Source of the DNA: CAJXMH01 sp040220135
Lineage (GTDB): Bacteria > Bacteroidota > Bacteroidia > Flavobacteriales_E > Vicingaceae
Direction: 5' to 3'
Assembly (NCBI GenBank): GCA_040220135.1
Contig: JAVJTT010000013.1
Location: forward strand, 186,001-250,000
Length of the DNA stretch: 64,000 nucleotides
The position numbers were made by a program, and so were the translations under genes. Shown in pieces: positions 1-9,236 of the stretch; the first letter of the stretch is position 1, and every line of letters starts with the position of its first letter. The notes beneath the pieces were generated by a model. The model was not told the DNA's origin and did no database searches. It saw only the letters and a program-made list of their open reading frames with translations.

Positions 1-104
1 AATTCGAAGAATCCCTTTCATTGTCCACTCAAGAATTTGGTCTCTCTCATTTATCCGAAATCCAAGAGGCCACATTCCATTTATTAACCTTAAAATTAAA
101 CAAA

Positions 105-575
105 ATGAAAAAGGTAGTTGGCACTGTTGCCATTTTAACGGCTGTTTCTGTAATAGCTGGAATTATTTTTAAAATGAATCATTATCCCGGAGCGGGATTA
201 TTAATTTCCGTAGGATTTACTTTAGCCGCATTGGCTGTTTTCCCCTCCATGATGTATTTTGACTTGAAGAACCAAAGTAATTGGGTTCAAAAAGGAGCGA
301 CCATCAGCGGCTATTTAGCTGGTATGCTCTTAAGCATGGCCACCTTATTTAAGTTTATGCATTGGCCCGGCTTTTTTATGCTTTACTACGGTGGCTTGAT
401 TTCAATGGTGTTTATCTTTTTACCCTTATATACTTTCAGAAGTTATAAGACTCAAGAGAATAAACTCTTTGCTTTGGCTAAGTCTATGTTAATCATGGCA
501 GGAGTAGTAACGATTTGGGCATCTTATCGAATAGCCGAGCACGCTCGAGCCATTGCTGAAATGGCAGCACAATAA
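105..575 (+). CDS. GldL-like small integral membrane protein
   Basis: A 156-residue, four-helix inner-membrane protein. Two copies of a motif typical of the N-terminal part of the gliding/T9SS motor protein GldL are visible: FKMNHYPGAG in the first helical pair and FKFMHWPG in the second, so the protein looks like an internal duplication of that hairpin. It lacks the long periplasmic C-terminal region of true GldL. The frame is open from a TTG at 21, but the ATG at 105 gives a normal start just before the first hydrophobic helix and is preferred. Function is not established; a membrane role related to GldL is only an inference from the shared motif. Confidence 0.75.
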   Translation: MKKVVGTVAILTAVSVIAGIIFKMNHYPGAGLLISVGFTLAALAVFPSMMYFDLKNQSNWVQKGATISGYLAGMLLSMATLFKFMHWPGFFMLYYGGLISMVFIFLPLYTFRSYKTQENKLFALAKSMLIMAGVVTIWASYRIAEHARAIAEMAAQ

Positions 576-621
576 GCACCATCAACTTTCATTAGCCTGA
601 AAAGGCAAAATTTTTAAAACC

Positions 622-1518
622 ATGAAAAATTTGAATTTACATGCCCTTTATTGGGGCTTGATGGGAATGCTTGCGCTTATTTTTGGCTGTCAGCCAGAAG
701 CCATTCAAGCTTATGCACCCACAGAGAAGTATCCTGAAGATACTATTTTAGAGTCGATTGAAAGCAAGCGAGCCATGATTGTGGTGGCCCACGATGATGA
801 CATGTGTGCCACTTCCGGAACGGTTGCTTTGTTGAATCAAAAGGGTTGGGAAATTGCGGTAGTTAGCATGTCAAAAACGCAAAGTCGCAATGAAGCGCAA
901 AGAAAAGCCTGTATGCCCATTATGGATACCGTTTTTTTTGCTCAACTCAGCCCTGAACAGATCCGCAACGATTTAGATAGCGTAGAGAAAGCTTATGAGG
1001 CTTTTCCAAAAGCTAACTTTGATCAAGTGTTTAGTCGTTCTCTGCTTGAAGCGGAATACAGTAAATACATCAACGCTTTTCAACCAACTGTCATTTTTAC
1101 CCTCGATAGTAGTTTAGGCGGTTACGGTCATCCGGAACATGTTTTTGTTAGTCAAATGGTACTTGATATGGCCAAGACGGGCAAAATCTCACCGGCTTAC
1201 ATTTATCAAAGTGTGTTTACCGACCATATGGAAGAGTCCATTATGGAACGACACTCTAAAAGGATGAAAAGCTGGGGCTTTCCTGGAGATGGTTGGGATA
1301 AAGCGAAGTCAATCTATGGAGTAGAAGAAGGTATGCCTGAACCTACTGTTGAAATTGATATTCGAAAAGTAGCTGAATTAAAAATGAACTACTTGAGATC
1401 TTACAATGAAAAGGAAAGAAGTAAAATTGGCTTTTTTCTGCCGGCCTTTGAAGACTATACCCCCGAGGAGTATTTTGGTGTTTTCAACAGAGAGTTTTTT
1501 CACATCGTAAAAATCTGA
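622..1518 (+). CDS. PIG-L family deacetylase-like lipoprotein
   Basis: The 298-residue product has a lipoprotein signal (lipobox ending at Cys23) and a PIG-L/LmbE-type fold. The metal-binding motif usually read as AHPDD appears as AHDDD at residues 56-60, and a downstream GHPEH motif supplies the third ligand region (HPxH in the family). PIG-L enzymes remove acetyl groups from N-acetylglucosamine-type sugars using zinc. The AHDDD variant keeps the His and the acidic residues, so activity is possible, but the substrate cannot be told. The gene is followed by a strong terminator and stands alone on the plus strand. Confidence 0.8.
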   Translation: MKNLNLHALYWGLMGMLALIFGCQPEAIQAYAPTEKYPEDTILESIESKRAMIVVAHDDDMCATSGTVALLNQKGWEIAVVSMSKTQSRNEAQRKACMPIMDTVFFAQLSPEQIRNDLDSVEKAYEAFPKANFDQVFSRSLLEAEYSKYINAFQPTVIFTLDSSLGGYGHPEHVFVSQMVLDMAKTGKISPAYIYQSVFTDHMEESIMERHSKRMKSWGFPGDGWDKAKSIYGVEEGMPEPTVEIDIRKVAELKMNYLRSYNEKERSKIGFFLPAFEDYTPEEYFGVFNREFFHIVKI

Positions 1519-1600
1519 TCGTTCGTGCTTCTTTTTAAAAGCTTGTTTTGTAGAACAATCAGTTAAGAACAAGCGACTAGTTAAACAGTTTGGGAAGCCT

Positions 1601-1635
1601 AAGCCCTTGCACTTTGTGTAAGGGCTTTTTATTTC
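1601..1635 (+). terminator. rho-independent terminator after the PIG-L gene
   Basis: A 12-bp stem (AAGCCCTTGCAC paired with GTGTAAGGGCTT, one G-U pair) with a TTT loop is followed by a T-rich run. It ends the plus-strand PIG-L gene and separates it from the convergent leftward operon. Confidence 0.85.
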
Positions 1636-1654
1636 TCTTTCTTAATTAAGGCTA

Positions 1655-2134
1655 TTATAGTGGTTGCTCCATGGTTTTCCTTAAATTTCTAAAGCCGGAA
1701 TTTTTAAAAAACACACTAGCCTTTTGATTCAGCTTCCAATGCTCAGTTCTAATCTCCTTGATCTTTTTTTCTTTTGCTACCTCAATTAGCTTTTTTAGTA
1801 GCTGCTGCCCTATACCTTTAGCTTGGAACTGATTTAAGACGGCAATTTGATCGATCAACAAAAAATGATGCGCGTATTGAAAGGGATTTTCCTTTCGCTG
1901 AATATGGAAAGCCAAGATGTAACCAACCGCTTTTTCATCTTTTTCAGCCACAAAGGCAATGGTGTTTGAATCGGCAAGCTTTTCTTTCATAAAGCGTTCT
2001 ACCGCCCTTTCGTCATAGGCTTTAAAATACTTAGGGTACAGCTCAGTATGAAGATCTTGTACTTCTCGATTAAGTTGAGCTAATAGCAGACTGTCAGAAG
2101 CCTTGGCCTGACGGATTTGAACTGAGGGAGTCAT
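1655..2134 (-). CDS. GNAT family N-acetyltransferase
   Basis: This 159-residue protein has the GNAT fold signature. Motif A, the acetyl-CoA pyrophosphate loop, reads QAKGIGQQLLKKL near residues 104-116, followed by the helix and the C-terminal SVFFKNSGF motif common in the family. The substrate is unknown. It is the last gene of a leftward run starting at about 6074 in which gaps are at most a few tens of bases; the gap to the upstream glycosyltransferase gene is 34 nt. Confidence 0.85.
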   Translation of the reverse strand: MTPSVQIRQAKASDSLLLAQLNREVQDLHTELYPKYFKAYDERAVERFMKEKLADSNTIAFVAEKDEKAVGYILAFHIQRKENPFQYAHHFLLIDQIAVLNQFQAKGIGQQLLKKLIEVAKEKKIKEIRTEHWKLNQKASVFFKNSGFRNLRKTMEQPL

Positions 2135-2168
2135 GGGATGGGTTTTGCTCTTTCAAAGATAAAAAAGC

Positions 2169-3800
2169 CTAAGGATCTATTTTTTCCAATCGGATCAATT
2201 GTGCGTTTTCTTGTCTTTCCCATAAAACTTCTTGTAAAATAGGGCTTGAACTTGCGCGGTATGCTTTTAGTCGCTCTAAGATAGAAGGCATGCCGTTGGC
2301 ACCTCTACCGCTGTATAGGTAAACCACTTTCGATCGACTAAAAATATGGTCAAAATCTACAAATTGATCCCAATGGTTGAACTCCGGCATCCAACCGACA
2401 TTCAAATAGAAGTTTGGGTACTTTTTTCGCAAGGCTTCCTTGAAATAGGTTTTTCGCTTATACGTATGCATAAAGCCAAAAGCGTGGGCATACTCTGGGA
2501 AAGGACTGCCCCAGTGGGGAGCATCTATCACTAAGCCTGCTTTTTCGTCTTTCACTAATGACTGTATTTCATTTTGCTTTTGTTTTTGAAAATTTTTCCA
2601 TTGCTCATGTTCATGCCACAGTTGGCGAGTTCCTAAAGTGGTGAAAACGATCAAGAGCAAAGCGATTCCACCTAGAATAGGACTTTGCTTTTTGTAGGAA
2701 AAGTTGAGTTCTACTTGTAAGTGAAGCAAAGGAAAAACCAAAAGCATGGCACTGAGCACATAAAATGGCATCATGTAGTGCAAAGCGAAATGTTTAAGAA
2801 TAAGGAGGGTTAAAAAGAGCAGACTTAAAAGAAAACCAAGCATGAGTCTTCTTACCCTTTTGACCAATATAGAAGTTTGTGGTTTAAGGTATAAGTGCAC
2901 CAATACGATTAGGTTTAGTAGTATTAAAATCCAAAAAATGGGATTGTCTAAAAACAAGCTTTTGGCATGCATGGGAATACGATCGAAGGCCATAAAACCA
3001 CTTTCGCCACTACCGTGTTTCCCACTGTGGCTAAGCATCTTGGTGATCCACCTGCTTGAAGCGGTAAAGTTGGTGAAAAGGGGATAGGCAAAAAGCAAAG
3101 TGAATAGGAAAGTGTTTCTTACTAGTAGCCATAGCTTTCGCTTATTGCCTGCCAAAATAACAAGTGGTAAAACAAACAGCGGTGCAAAAGATAATTTGCA
3201 AGCGATTCCAAAACCGATCAACAAGGGGAATTGCCACAAGAGCTTGCTTTGTACCTTTTCTTGATCGCCTGAATAGAGGAAACGAATCATCAATGCCATC
3301 ATGAGAAATAGCGGAATCAGTAAAGTGGTTTCCGGTATAAAACGAATTGAGATTTCGAGCAAATGATAGTGGCTCATCAAACCTACAATGGGCAAGTAGG
3401 TCATCCATTTTCTTTGGCTGTAAACTCTGATCTTATAGCCGCTATAAATGCAGCTAAAGGTAATTAAAAGCAACTGAAATAGTTGACTGGCTTGTAAGTA
3501 GCTTTCCGGTCGACTAATAAAGTCATGCACAAAAGAGCCTTCTGCCGAAAACAAACGCACAAACAAACTGCTGAGGCCACTAATAAAGATACTGGGTGTG
3601 GCCGGATGATCAATGAAGTTAATGGCAAAACTTCCGGTGCTAACAACAATGCCGTTATAGAGCAAGGTGTATTCCGGATCTACCGATAATTGGTAAAAGT
3701 TTCCCCAATGCAAATGAAGAAAGCGCACCACTGCTGCAAAGAGTAGCGTTAAGACTATCAGCAACCAATGGGATCGGAGAAAGGAGAAAAACTGATTCAA
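2169..3800 (-). CDS. GT-C fold (PMT/ArnT-like) membrane glycosyltransferase
   Basis: A 543-residue protein with about ten hydrophobic helices. After the first helix the luminal/periplasmic loop carries VDPEY and then DHPATPS, which match the acidic D-x-E/D motif and following loop of GT-C enzymes of the dolichyl-phosphate-mannose mannosyltransferase type. These enzymes move a sugar from a polyprenyl-phosphate donor to protein or lipid on the outer face of the inner membrane. Acceptor and donor are unknown here. It lies 22 nt downstream of the haem-c lipoprotein gene and probably shares its transcript. Confidence 0.75.
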   Translation of the reverse strand: MNQFFSFLRSHWLLIVLTLLFAAVVRFLHLHWGNFYQLSVDPEYTLLYNGIVVSTGSFAINFIDHPATPSIFISGLSSLFVRLFSAEGSFVHDFISRPESYLQASQLFQLLLITFSCIYSGYKIRVYSQRKWMTYLPIVGLMSHYHLLEISIRFIPETTLLIPLFLMMALMIRFLYSGDQEKVQSKLLWQFPLLIGFGIACKLSFAPLFVLPLVILAGNKRKLWLLVRNTFLFTLLFAYPLFTNFTASSRWITKMLSHSGKHGSGESGFMAFDRIPMHAKSLFLDNPIFWILILLNLIVLVHLYLKPQTSILVKRVRRLMLGFLLSLLFLTLLILKHFALHYMMPFYVLSAMLLVFPLLHLQVELNFSYKKQSPILGGIALLLIVFTTLGTRQLWHEHEQWKNFQKQKQNEIQSLVKDEKAGLVIDAPHWGSPFPEYAHAFGFMHTYKRKTYFKEALRKKYPNFYLNVGWMPEFNHWDQFVDFDHIFSRSKVVYLYSGRGANGMPSILERLKAYRASSSPILQEVLWERQENAQLIRLEKIDP

Positions 3801-3822
3801 GCTTTAAAATTGCTGAGTGAAA

Positions 3823-4287
3823 TTAAGAATTAACTTTTTTAATCGGCTTTTGCAATTTCTTAATTCGCACTACCGGACCGGGACAAAGTGCTTTGTGGCA
3901 TGTCATGCAGCTAGAAACTAGGCTTTCAAAATTGGCATCTACATTTTGTGCATTCGAATTTTGCAGTTTTTCTACTTGATTTAGGTAATGTTTAGCAAAA
4001 CCTTTGAATTCGGCTGAAGCGGCTTTTTCCGGCTCCGTAGCATGGGCCGTTAAAATTTTGCCATGGTCGAGGTTTAACGACACCTTTTTGCCGTTCTTGA
4101 TTTGATCTCTTACGCTTTCCGCCTCTTGGTACATGGCGCGCATCAACAAGGCCAATTCGCTGTCGCCATTGGGGTTTAGGGGTTTAACTTCGGCTGGTGC
4201 ATCTGCAGTGCTCGATTCGATCTTTTCTTGACAGGCCCAAGAAAATCCTAAAATGAGGAATAGAGAGAGAAGTAAATTTTTTGTCAT
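3823..4287 (-). CDS. Haem c-binding lipoprotein (single CMTCH site)
   Basis: This 154-residue exported protein has a lipoprotein signal peptide whose lipobox ends GFSWAC, an acidic linker, and one covalent haem attachment motif CMTCH near the C-terminus. The remaining sequence is helical, as in small c-type cytochromes of the cytochrome c' or similar four-helix kind. The open frame extends upstream to 4332, but the ATG at 4287 precedes the signal peptide directly and removes a 32-nt overlap with the globin gene, so it is preferred. Maturation would need the ccm genes found later in the window. Adjacent to a truncated globin, it may act in oxygen, NO or redox handling (inference). Confidence 0.75.
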   Translation of the reverse strand: MTKNLLLSLFLILGFSWACQEKIESSTADAPAEVKPLNPNGDSELALLMRAMYQEAESVRDQIKNGKKVSLNLDHGKILTAHATEPEKAASAEFKGFAKHYLNQVEKLQNSNAQNVDANFESLVSSCMTCHKALCPGPVVRIKKLQKPIKKVNS

Positions 4288-4300
4288 TGTGAATCTAAAG

Positions 4301-4690
4301 TTAGTGGTTTGTTTTGGCTTGAAGCGATTCAATTTTAAATAACATCAAGCGAGCAATATTGGCAGCTCTTACTTTTGCTTCTTCTGCCTTCCTTCCTTCA
4401 AAAAGCTCATCTACCGTTTCGTTAAATAGTAGAAGCCATTCGTTAAACTCCTTTTCACTTAAGCTTACTTTTTGGCTCAATGCCATGTGTTTTTGCATTG
4501 GGTTTCCGGAAAAGCTGTGTTCGGCCAATAAAATACTGCCCCAAAAGTCGTACATACGGGGTAAGTGGTGCTCCCAATCTACCGCTGCCACCTCTGTAAA
4601 AATATAGCCTAAGCGTTGGTTGTTTTTTACTTTTTTGTAAAAGGAATTGACTAAGACTTCAACATCTTTCTTCTCACTAATGTCTGCCAT
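4301..4690 (-). CDS. Group III truncated haemoglobin
   Basis: The 129-residue length and the pattern VDWEHHLPRMYDFW, followed by a GNP loop and a KHMAL segment carrying the likely proximal histidine, match group III (P) truncated haemoglobins. These bind haem in the cytoplasm and are proposed to act in microaerobic oxygen or NO chemistry; the in vivo role is generally unclear. The gene starts 11 nt after the upstream GNAT gene and ends 13 nt before the haem-c lipoprotein, suggesting co-transcription with it. Confidence 0.9.
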   Translation of the reverse strand: MADISEKKDVEVLVNSFYKKVKNNQRLGYIFTEVAAVDWEHHLPRMYDFWGSILLAEHSFSGNPMQKHMALSQKVSLSEKEFNEWLLLFNETVDELFEGRKAEEAKVRAANIARLMLFKIESLQAKTNH

Positions 4691-4701
4691 AGTTTTCGAA
4701 A

Positions 4702-5220
4702 TTAAGATTTTCGCACAAACACCACATTGTTCGTATTATCAGGGTCTGTTTTTCCTTCAACTAGAAGAAAGTCTGTGCGTTTAAGCAATTGGGTAGAAGC
4801 TTGGTTATGGCGATGGGTATAGGCTTCTATGCTTGTGAGCGATAAAGTGCTAAAACCAAAATCTATAATTCGATTCATGGCTTCTGTCATAAAGCCTTTG
4901 CCTTGAAATGTTGGGTGCAGATCGCAGCCGATTTCAGCATTTTTTTCATCGACGGAGAAATGCCACAAGCAAATACTTCCAATCATCTCATCCTTTTCCT
5001 TGAGGCAGATCACCCAATAAAACATTTTAGCGGCTTGAAAATCTAGGTGAAGTTGCTCGATAAAAGCCATGGCTTCTTTTTTGCCATTTGCAGCCGGTCG
5101 ATTCACAAATTCGTTTACTTCTTTATCAGAGCGTAAATAGGCCAACTGCGACCAATCTTTGGCTTGGGCTTGTCTTAATAGTAAGCGCTTGCTTTCTAAA
5201 AGTGGGAAGGTCGATTTCAC
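4702..5220 (-). CDS. GNAT acetyltransferase, RimJ/RimL-like
   Basis: A 172-residue protein of the Acetyltransf_3 group. It opens with SKRLLLRQAQAKDW, typical of RimJ/RimL-type enzymes, and has the acetyl-CoA loop PTFQGKGFMTEAM followed by the IEAYTHRHNQAS strand and helix. Members acetylate protein N-termini or small amines; the target here is unknown. Its start overlaps the stop of the upstream unknown secreted-protein gene by 4 nt, which indicates translational coupling. Confidence 0.85.
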   Translation of the reverse strand: MKSTFPLLESKRLLLRQAQAKDWSQLAYLRSDKEVNEFVNRPAANGKKEAMAFIEQLHLDFQAAKMFYWVICLKEKDEMIGSICLWHFSVDEKNAEIGCDLHPTFQGKGFMTEAMNRIIDFGFSTLSLTSIEAYTHRHNQASTQLLKRTDFLLVEGKTDPDNTNNVVFVRKS

Positions 5221-6074
5221 GCGGCTAATTTAAAGCTCAACTTAATCTCTTTATCAATAATTAAGCGAACAAAATAAACCGAATCAGTATAGGTGGCCAT
5301 GTCAAATTCAAAATTGAGTTTGTGATCGCCACGAGGTGTATTGGGTTTGTTTAAGAGTTCCCGAACGATGATATTGTCTTCATTAAACAAACCAATGGTT
5401 ACGGCAGATGGCTTCACTAATCCGTATTCGAATTTTCCACCAACGGTTCTTTTTGCCAAGTAGGGACGGTTGTAATTGGTTCGATAGTCAGTAGTATCTT
5501 TTTTAGGTATAGGCCTTCCGGTAATTTCTGAAACGTAGGCTTGCAATTGACTCGCCTCTTCCTCATCAAAGCCGGCAATTTGGTCTAAGCCGGAGTTGTT
5601 AGAGATTGACCAGACAGCGTATTGTCCTAGTGTATTATAGGCTTGCATCTCTTCGATTTTTTGACTGAGTTTTAAAAGCTCTTGATGGGCCATCGCTCCC
5701 AAAGTATAGGGCTCATCTTCACTTGGACCACGATTTTGCTTTTGAATGCACATTGCACTCAGCGGAATGGTTTTTTCTTCATTGGGAGCGAGTACGATCA
5801 ATTCTGATTTGACTAAGAGCATGTCTTGAACGCCCTCATCTAAAGTATGAAATTGCCGACCGTTCAATACTTGCAAGTTGAGCGGGGCATTTCTTAGGTT
5901 TTTAGCCGTGAACTTGATCGGTTGCGCATAATGCGGACTCGAGCCATTGCCTTTAATCTCAATTTTAATTAAGTCTTTTTTTAAGGCTTCTTCTAGGGTT
6001 AAGATGGCAGGAGATTCAGGACTTTGGCTGGCAAAACTTACGGCCAGCAAAAGGAGGAATGCTAATTTTTTCAT
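5217..6074 (-). CDS. Secreted protein of unknown function
   Basis: I do not recognise this 285-residue protein. It begins with a signal peptide (MKKLAFLLLLAVSFASQ) and the rest is mostly predicted beta-strand, beginning with an Ig-like segment about unequal forces on 'ordinary' residues (IKFTAKNLRNAPLNLQV) and ending with a strand-rich C-terminus. No membrane helix or catalytic motif is visible. It is the first gene of the leftward run reaching to 1655, so a promoter should lie in the 243-bp gap upstream (6075-6317), where I see no clear consensus box. Confidence 0.6.
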   Translation of the reverse strand: MKKLAFLLLLAVSFASQSPESPAILTLEEALKKDLIKIEIKGNGSSPHYAQPIKFTAKNLRNAPLNLQVLNGRQFHTLDEGVQDMLLVKSELIVLAPNEEKTIPLSAMCIQKQNRGPSEDEPYTLGAMAHQELLKLSQKIEEMQAYNTLGQYAVWSISNNSGLDQIAGFDEEEASQLQAYVSEITGRPIPKKDTTDYRTNYNRPYLAKRTVGGKFEYGLVKPSAVTIGLFNEDNIIVRELLNKPNTPRGDHKLNFEFDMATYTDSVYFVRLIIDKEIKLSFKLAA

Positions 6075-6317
6075 AATGTGGTAGATTTCTATTGTAAACG
6101 AAAAAAGAAGCCAAATATTTGGTTAGTAGACTTTAAGACAGAAGGTAGAACGTGAATAAGGAGTAATAAACCAATAAATTAATTTAGCTGATAGCTCCTT
6201 ATCCACTAGTAAGCTTGAGCCACTAATTAAGTTTTATATCGCCGATAAAAAGGGGAAACGGACTTGATAGACAATAGCTGAGCTTAGGAAAAAGTTCGGC
6301 GAAAGACTAGCTAGTCC

Positions 6318-7373
6318 CTAACGCTTAATGAACTTAATGGCCTTTGACCTTTCAGACCTTATAAAGTAAGTGCCTTTCTTCAAATTGGAAATGACAACCT
6401 TTTGGTTCTGACTGACATTACCTTGATTTACCACTTTGCCTTCAGTATCGTGAATGGAGTAAACCAACTGACCTTTAAAACCACTCAATTCTAGATAATC
6501 AGTAGCCGGGTTAGGGCTTAGCGTTAATGAATTTTCTATTGCATCGGGTAGCCTTGCAGATAGTGTCGACAAATTCACTTTTGAAACCTTGTTGGCAGCT
6601 TGCTCTACCACATAGAGGTCATTGCTCTCTATTAAAAGTTCAACTGGACTGCTCAACCCGGTAACTACATCAGTAGGTGTAGGCGAGCTGGAGCTGATGT
6701 CAATTCTAGAAATTTTGTTGGTATTTTTTTCGGCAATGTAAAGTTCGTTTCCTTTTAAAGCAATGGCAGATGGATTGCTTAATCCAGTAACAATATCTAT
6801 TGTCATTAATGTGCTAGCGCTTAGGTCCACTTGAGAGATTTTGTTGGCTCCACTTTCAGCAATGTAAAGCTTATTCCCATTCAATAAAATGTCACGAGCT
6901 CCTGACAATCCGCTAATTATAGTGTTTAAGCTTGCCATGGAGTCCATTAAGTTTATAAGGGAAACACTGCTTGATTGTACTGCATACAAATTGTTACCAT
7001 CTAATTCAAAGGCATAGGGCAAAATACCTGTTACCACATCAGTGTCTGAAGGTGAACTGATGCTGATGTCAACTTTGGAAATTTTACCAGGAAACCACTG
7101 CCCAATATAAAGCTCATTGCCATTCAATAAAAGTGCTAGGGGATTATGAACGCTGATCACGTTTGTTGCAGAGGGAGAGCTTACGCTAATATCAGCTTTA
7201 GAAATTTGATTTCCTCCCATTTCAGCTATGTAAAGTTCACTTCCATTTAAAGCAAGTCCATAGGGTACGTTTAAACCGGTAACAACATCTACTGATTGTG
7301 CTTGAGCGGTAAGCAAGCCCATAAAAGCTACAATAGTGAGAGTCAAATTTTTAATGTGTCTAAGTAGATTCAT
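6318..7373 (-). CDS. T9SS-secreted beta-propeller (NHL/SMP-30-like) protein
   Basis: The 351-residue product has a signal peptide ending near AQAQS, six repeats of about 45 residues built on GLALNGSELYIAE / NKISKVDIS, and a C-terminal T9SS type A sorting domain (SPNPATDYLELSGF to FIRSERSKAIKFIKR). The repeats are those of a six-bladed beta-propeller such as NHL or SMP-30-like proteins. Such propellers bind carbohydrates, proteins or lactones; no catalytic residues can be assigned. It is expected to be exported through the outer membrane and to be attached to the cell surface or released. Confidence 0.85.
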   Translation of the reverse strand: MNLLRHIKNLTLTIVAFMGLLTAQAQSVDVVTGLNVPYGLALNGSELYIAEMGGNQISKADISVSSPSATNVISVHNPLALLLNGNELYIGQWFPGKISKVDISISSPSDTDVVTGILPYAFELDGNNLYAVQSSSVSLINLMDSMASLNTIISGLSGARDILLNGNKLYIAESGANKISQVDLSASTLMTIDIVTGLSNPSAIALKGNELYIAEKNTNKISRIDISSSSPTPTDVVTGLSSPVELLIESNDLYVVEQAANKVSKVNLSTLSARLPDAIENSLTLSPNPATDYLELSGFKGQLVYSIHDTEGKVVNQGNVSQNQKVVISNLKKGTYFIRSERSKAIKFIKR

Positions 7374-7566
7374 ACCTTATCAAATCAATTAGAAATGACA
7401 GTCTTTTCAGCAGACTTTATCTAAAAATCAAAGTTACATTCTTTCGTTTGTTTTATTTGTGACAAAAGTTACAAGTCGACTTGCTAGATACTTTGTTGAT
7501 CTGTTTTCTTTTGAGCACAAGACAAAAGTTGAAGTAGGAAGTGTTTTAATACTCCTTTCAGGGTCA

Positions 7567-8301
7567 TCACTTTGAAGTTGAAAGAAAGCTTTCCATTGCT
7601 TTTCCTTCCCATTTTCCTTCGAACCGATAAGGAATAAAGCGGGCGAAAAGTTCTTCGCTGTACCAGTTCAACTTGCGTGTCAATTGGATTACTTTTTGAT
7701 GTTTTTCGTTTTTGTAGGCGTAATCGAGCATTTCAGCCTGACTGCTCCAAATGCTGATGGTGGCCTGTTGGATCAAAGGCCATTCGCCCACCCCAATCGA
7801 TAGTAGAGCGCCATCGTAGGCCTTTAAGCTTTGGCTTACTTGGTTAACCCGACTCCAAAAAGAAAGCAGTTTTGTGGTGCGTATGCGAGCTCGGGTAAGC
7901 ACCATTATAGCTTGGTCTGTTTTTGATTTTTCGGCTTGAGCAAAAGGCTTTTTGCCATCCCAAAGCCCATGAGATTCAGCTGAACGAGCGTAAACAGTAA
8001 AACCCTCTTTACTCCTCGATCGATATTCTTTTAGGAAGGCATTTTTTTGAAAGAATTCTTCAGCTTGCTTTTCCGACTCCCATACACACAAAATAACATA
8101 GGTGCTAAAGTTTGGCCAAACGCTAAAACCCTGTTTAGCACCGGAACCAAAGATCTTGTAAAAGCTTAAACCATTTACTTCTTTTAAAGCACTTAAGCCT
8201 AAACGCATCTGCTTAAAAGCCCACCATTGGTTAGCGAAACTGTTTAGTTTGAAGAAGCTAGCTGTGGTGATTTGCGACTGATCCAAATTGGCTCGATTCA
8301 T
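7567..8301 (-). CDS. CrtA-like (spheroidene monooxygenase family) protein
   Basis: This 244-residue cytoplasmic protein matches the CrtA family layout seen in purple bacteria: an N-terminal SFFKLNSFANQWWAFKQM segment, a GLSFYKIFGSGAKQGF loop, the WPNFSTYVILCVWES strand, an internal LTRARIRTTKLLSFW repeat start, and a terminal NWYSEELFARF motif. Characterised CrtA inserts oxygen into carotenoids such as spheroidene and uses haem. No other carotenoid gene is in the window, so the substrate here is uncertain. The gene overlaps the upstream methyltransferase by 4 nt and is probably translated from the same mRNA. Confidence 0.7.
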   Translation of the reverse strand: MNRANLDQSQITTASFFKLNSFANQWWAFKQMRLGLSALKEVNGLSFYKIFGSGAKQGFSVWPNFSTYVILCVWESEKQAEEFFQKNAFLKEYRSRSKEGFTVYARSAESHGLWDGKKPFAQAEKSKTDQAIMVLTRARIRTTKLLSFWSRVNQVSQSLKAYDGALLSIGVGEWPLIQQATISIWSSQAEMLDYAYKNEKHQKVIQLTRKLNWYSEELFARFIPYRFEGKWEGKAMESFLSTSK

Positions 8302-9236
8302 GCCTGTTCTCTTTTTTCAATGATCAAGAGCTGAACGCCCATAGGAATAAATTTTTCGAATAAAAAGAAGGGAAAACTAAGCACTTTCAAGCCCACCAAA
8401 GGCCAAAACTCATTTTCCATTGAAGTGGCCCAATCGATCTTTTTTTCTTCCATTTTCCCCAACCACCATAAGGTAAAAGCATCGAGGGTGCCATAGCGTT
8501 TATGGGTTTTTATTTTCCATTTAGACGAAGGGAAAAGCTGCTCAAAACCTTTTCTGGATAGCAGGCTTAAATGCCTGGGGCTATGCCAACCTTGCCAATA
8601 CTGCTTTTGTTGCTTAGCCGTCAGGCTTTGATAGTCGGGAACCTCAATGATCAGCTTGCCACCGATTTTTAGGGATTGGCTTATTTGTTTCACTGTATCT
8701 TGTAAATGATAATCGTGTTCCAAGTAGTGCCAGAGAGTGATGGCGTCAAACTTTTGCTTGGGCCTGAAATCGGCAAACGAACTATTCGAAAGTTTTAACT
8801 TGTCAAATTCCTGATTTTTCCAACCTTCGGTGCTTAGGTCTATGCCATGGCAATCGGCTTTTGTCTTTTCCTTTACCAATTGCAAAAAAGTTGGTTTGCC
8901 ACAACCTATATCTAAGAGACTAAAGGTTTGTTTTTCTAAAGCCTTTTTAACGACGCTAAGTCTTTTAGCGTCTAATTTTCGCTGACTACTTTTTACCCAT
9001 TTTGCGTATTTGCCCCAAGCTTCCGCCCCTCGATAGGGCAGGTAACTTTTACTGTAATATTGTCCCAGCTTCTCCTCGGCTACAGGGTTTTCTAAAAACA
9101 CCGTTTCACATTTGCTACACCTTTGAAAATGAAATTCGTTTTCTTGCTGCGGGTGCATCATAGCAGTCGTGCTGATAAAGTGTTTAATCTCCTTGCTATG
9201 GCAAAGCGGACATGATGTGCGAAGCTTTTCTTTCAA
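8298..9236 (-). CDS. Class I SAM methyltransferase with N-terminal zinc ribbon
   Basis: The 312-residue protein starts with a four-cysteine zinc ribbon (CPLC near residues 9-12 and CSKC near 40-43), followed by a class I methyltransferase domain with the SAM-binding motif LLDIGCGKPTF, an acidic DLS after the next strand, and the IEVPDY post-motif strand. The architecture resembles methyltransferases that modify sugars or lipid-linked intermediates. It sits directly upstream of the CrtA-like gene with a 4-nt overlap, so the two may act on one pathway (inference). Confidence 0.8.
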   Translation of the reverse strand: MKEKLRTSCPLCHSKEIKHFISTTAMMHPQQENEFHFQRCSKCETVFLENPVAEEKLGQYYSKSYLPYRGAEAWGKYAKWVKSSQRKLDAKRLSVVKKALEKQTFSLLDIGCGKPTFLQLVKEKTKADCHGIDLSTEGWKNQEFDKLKLSNSSFADFRPKQKFDAITLWHYLEHDYHLQDTVKQISQSLKIGGKLIIEVPDYQSLTAKQQKQYWQGWHSPRHLSLLSRKGFEQLFPSSKWKIKTHKRYGTLDAFTLWWLGKMEEKKIDWATSMENEFWPLVGLKVLSFPFFLFEKFIPMGVQLLIIEKREQA

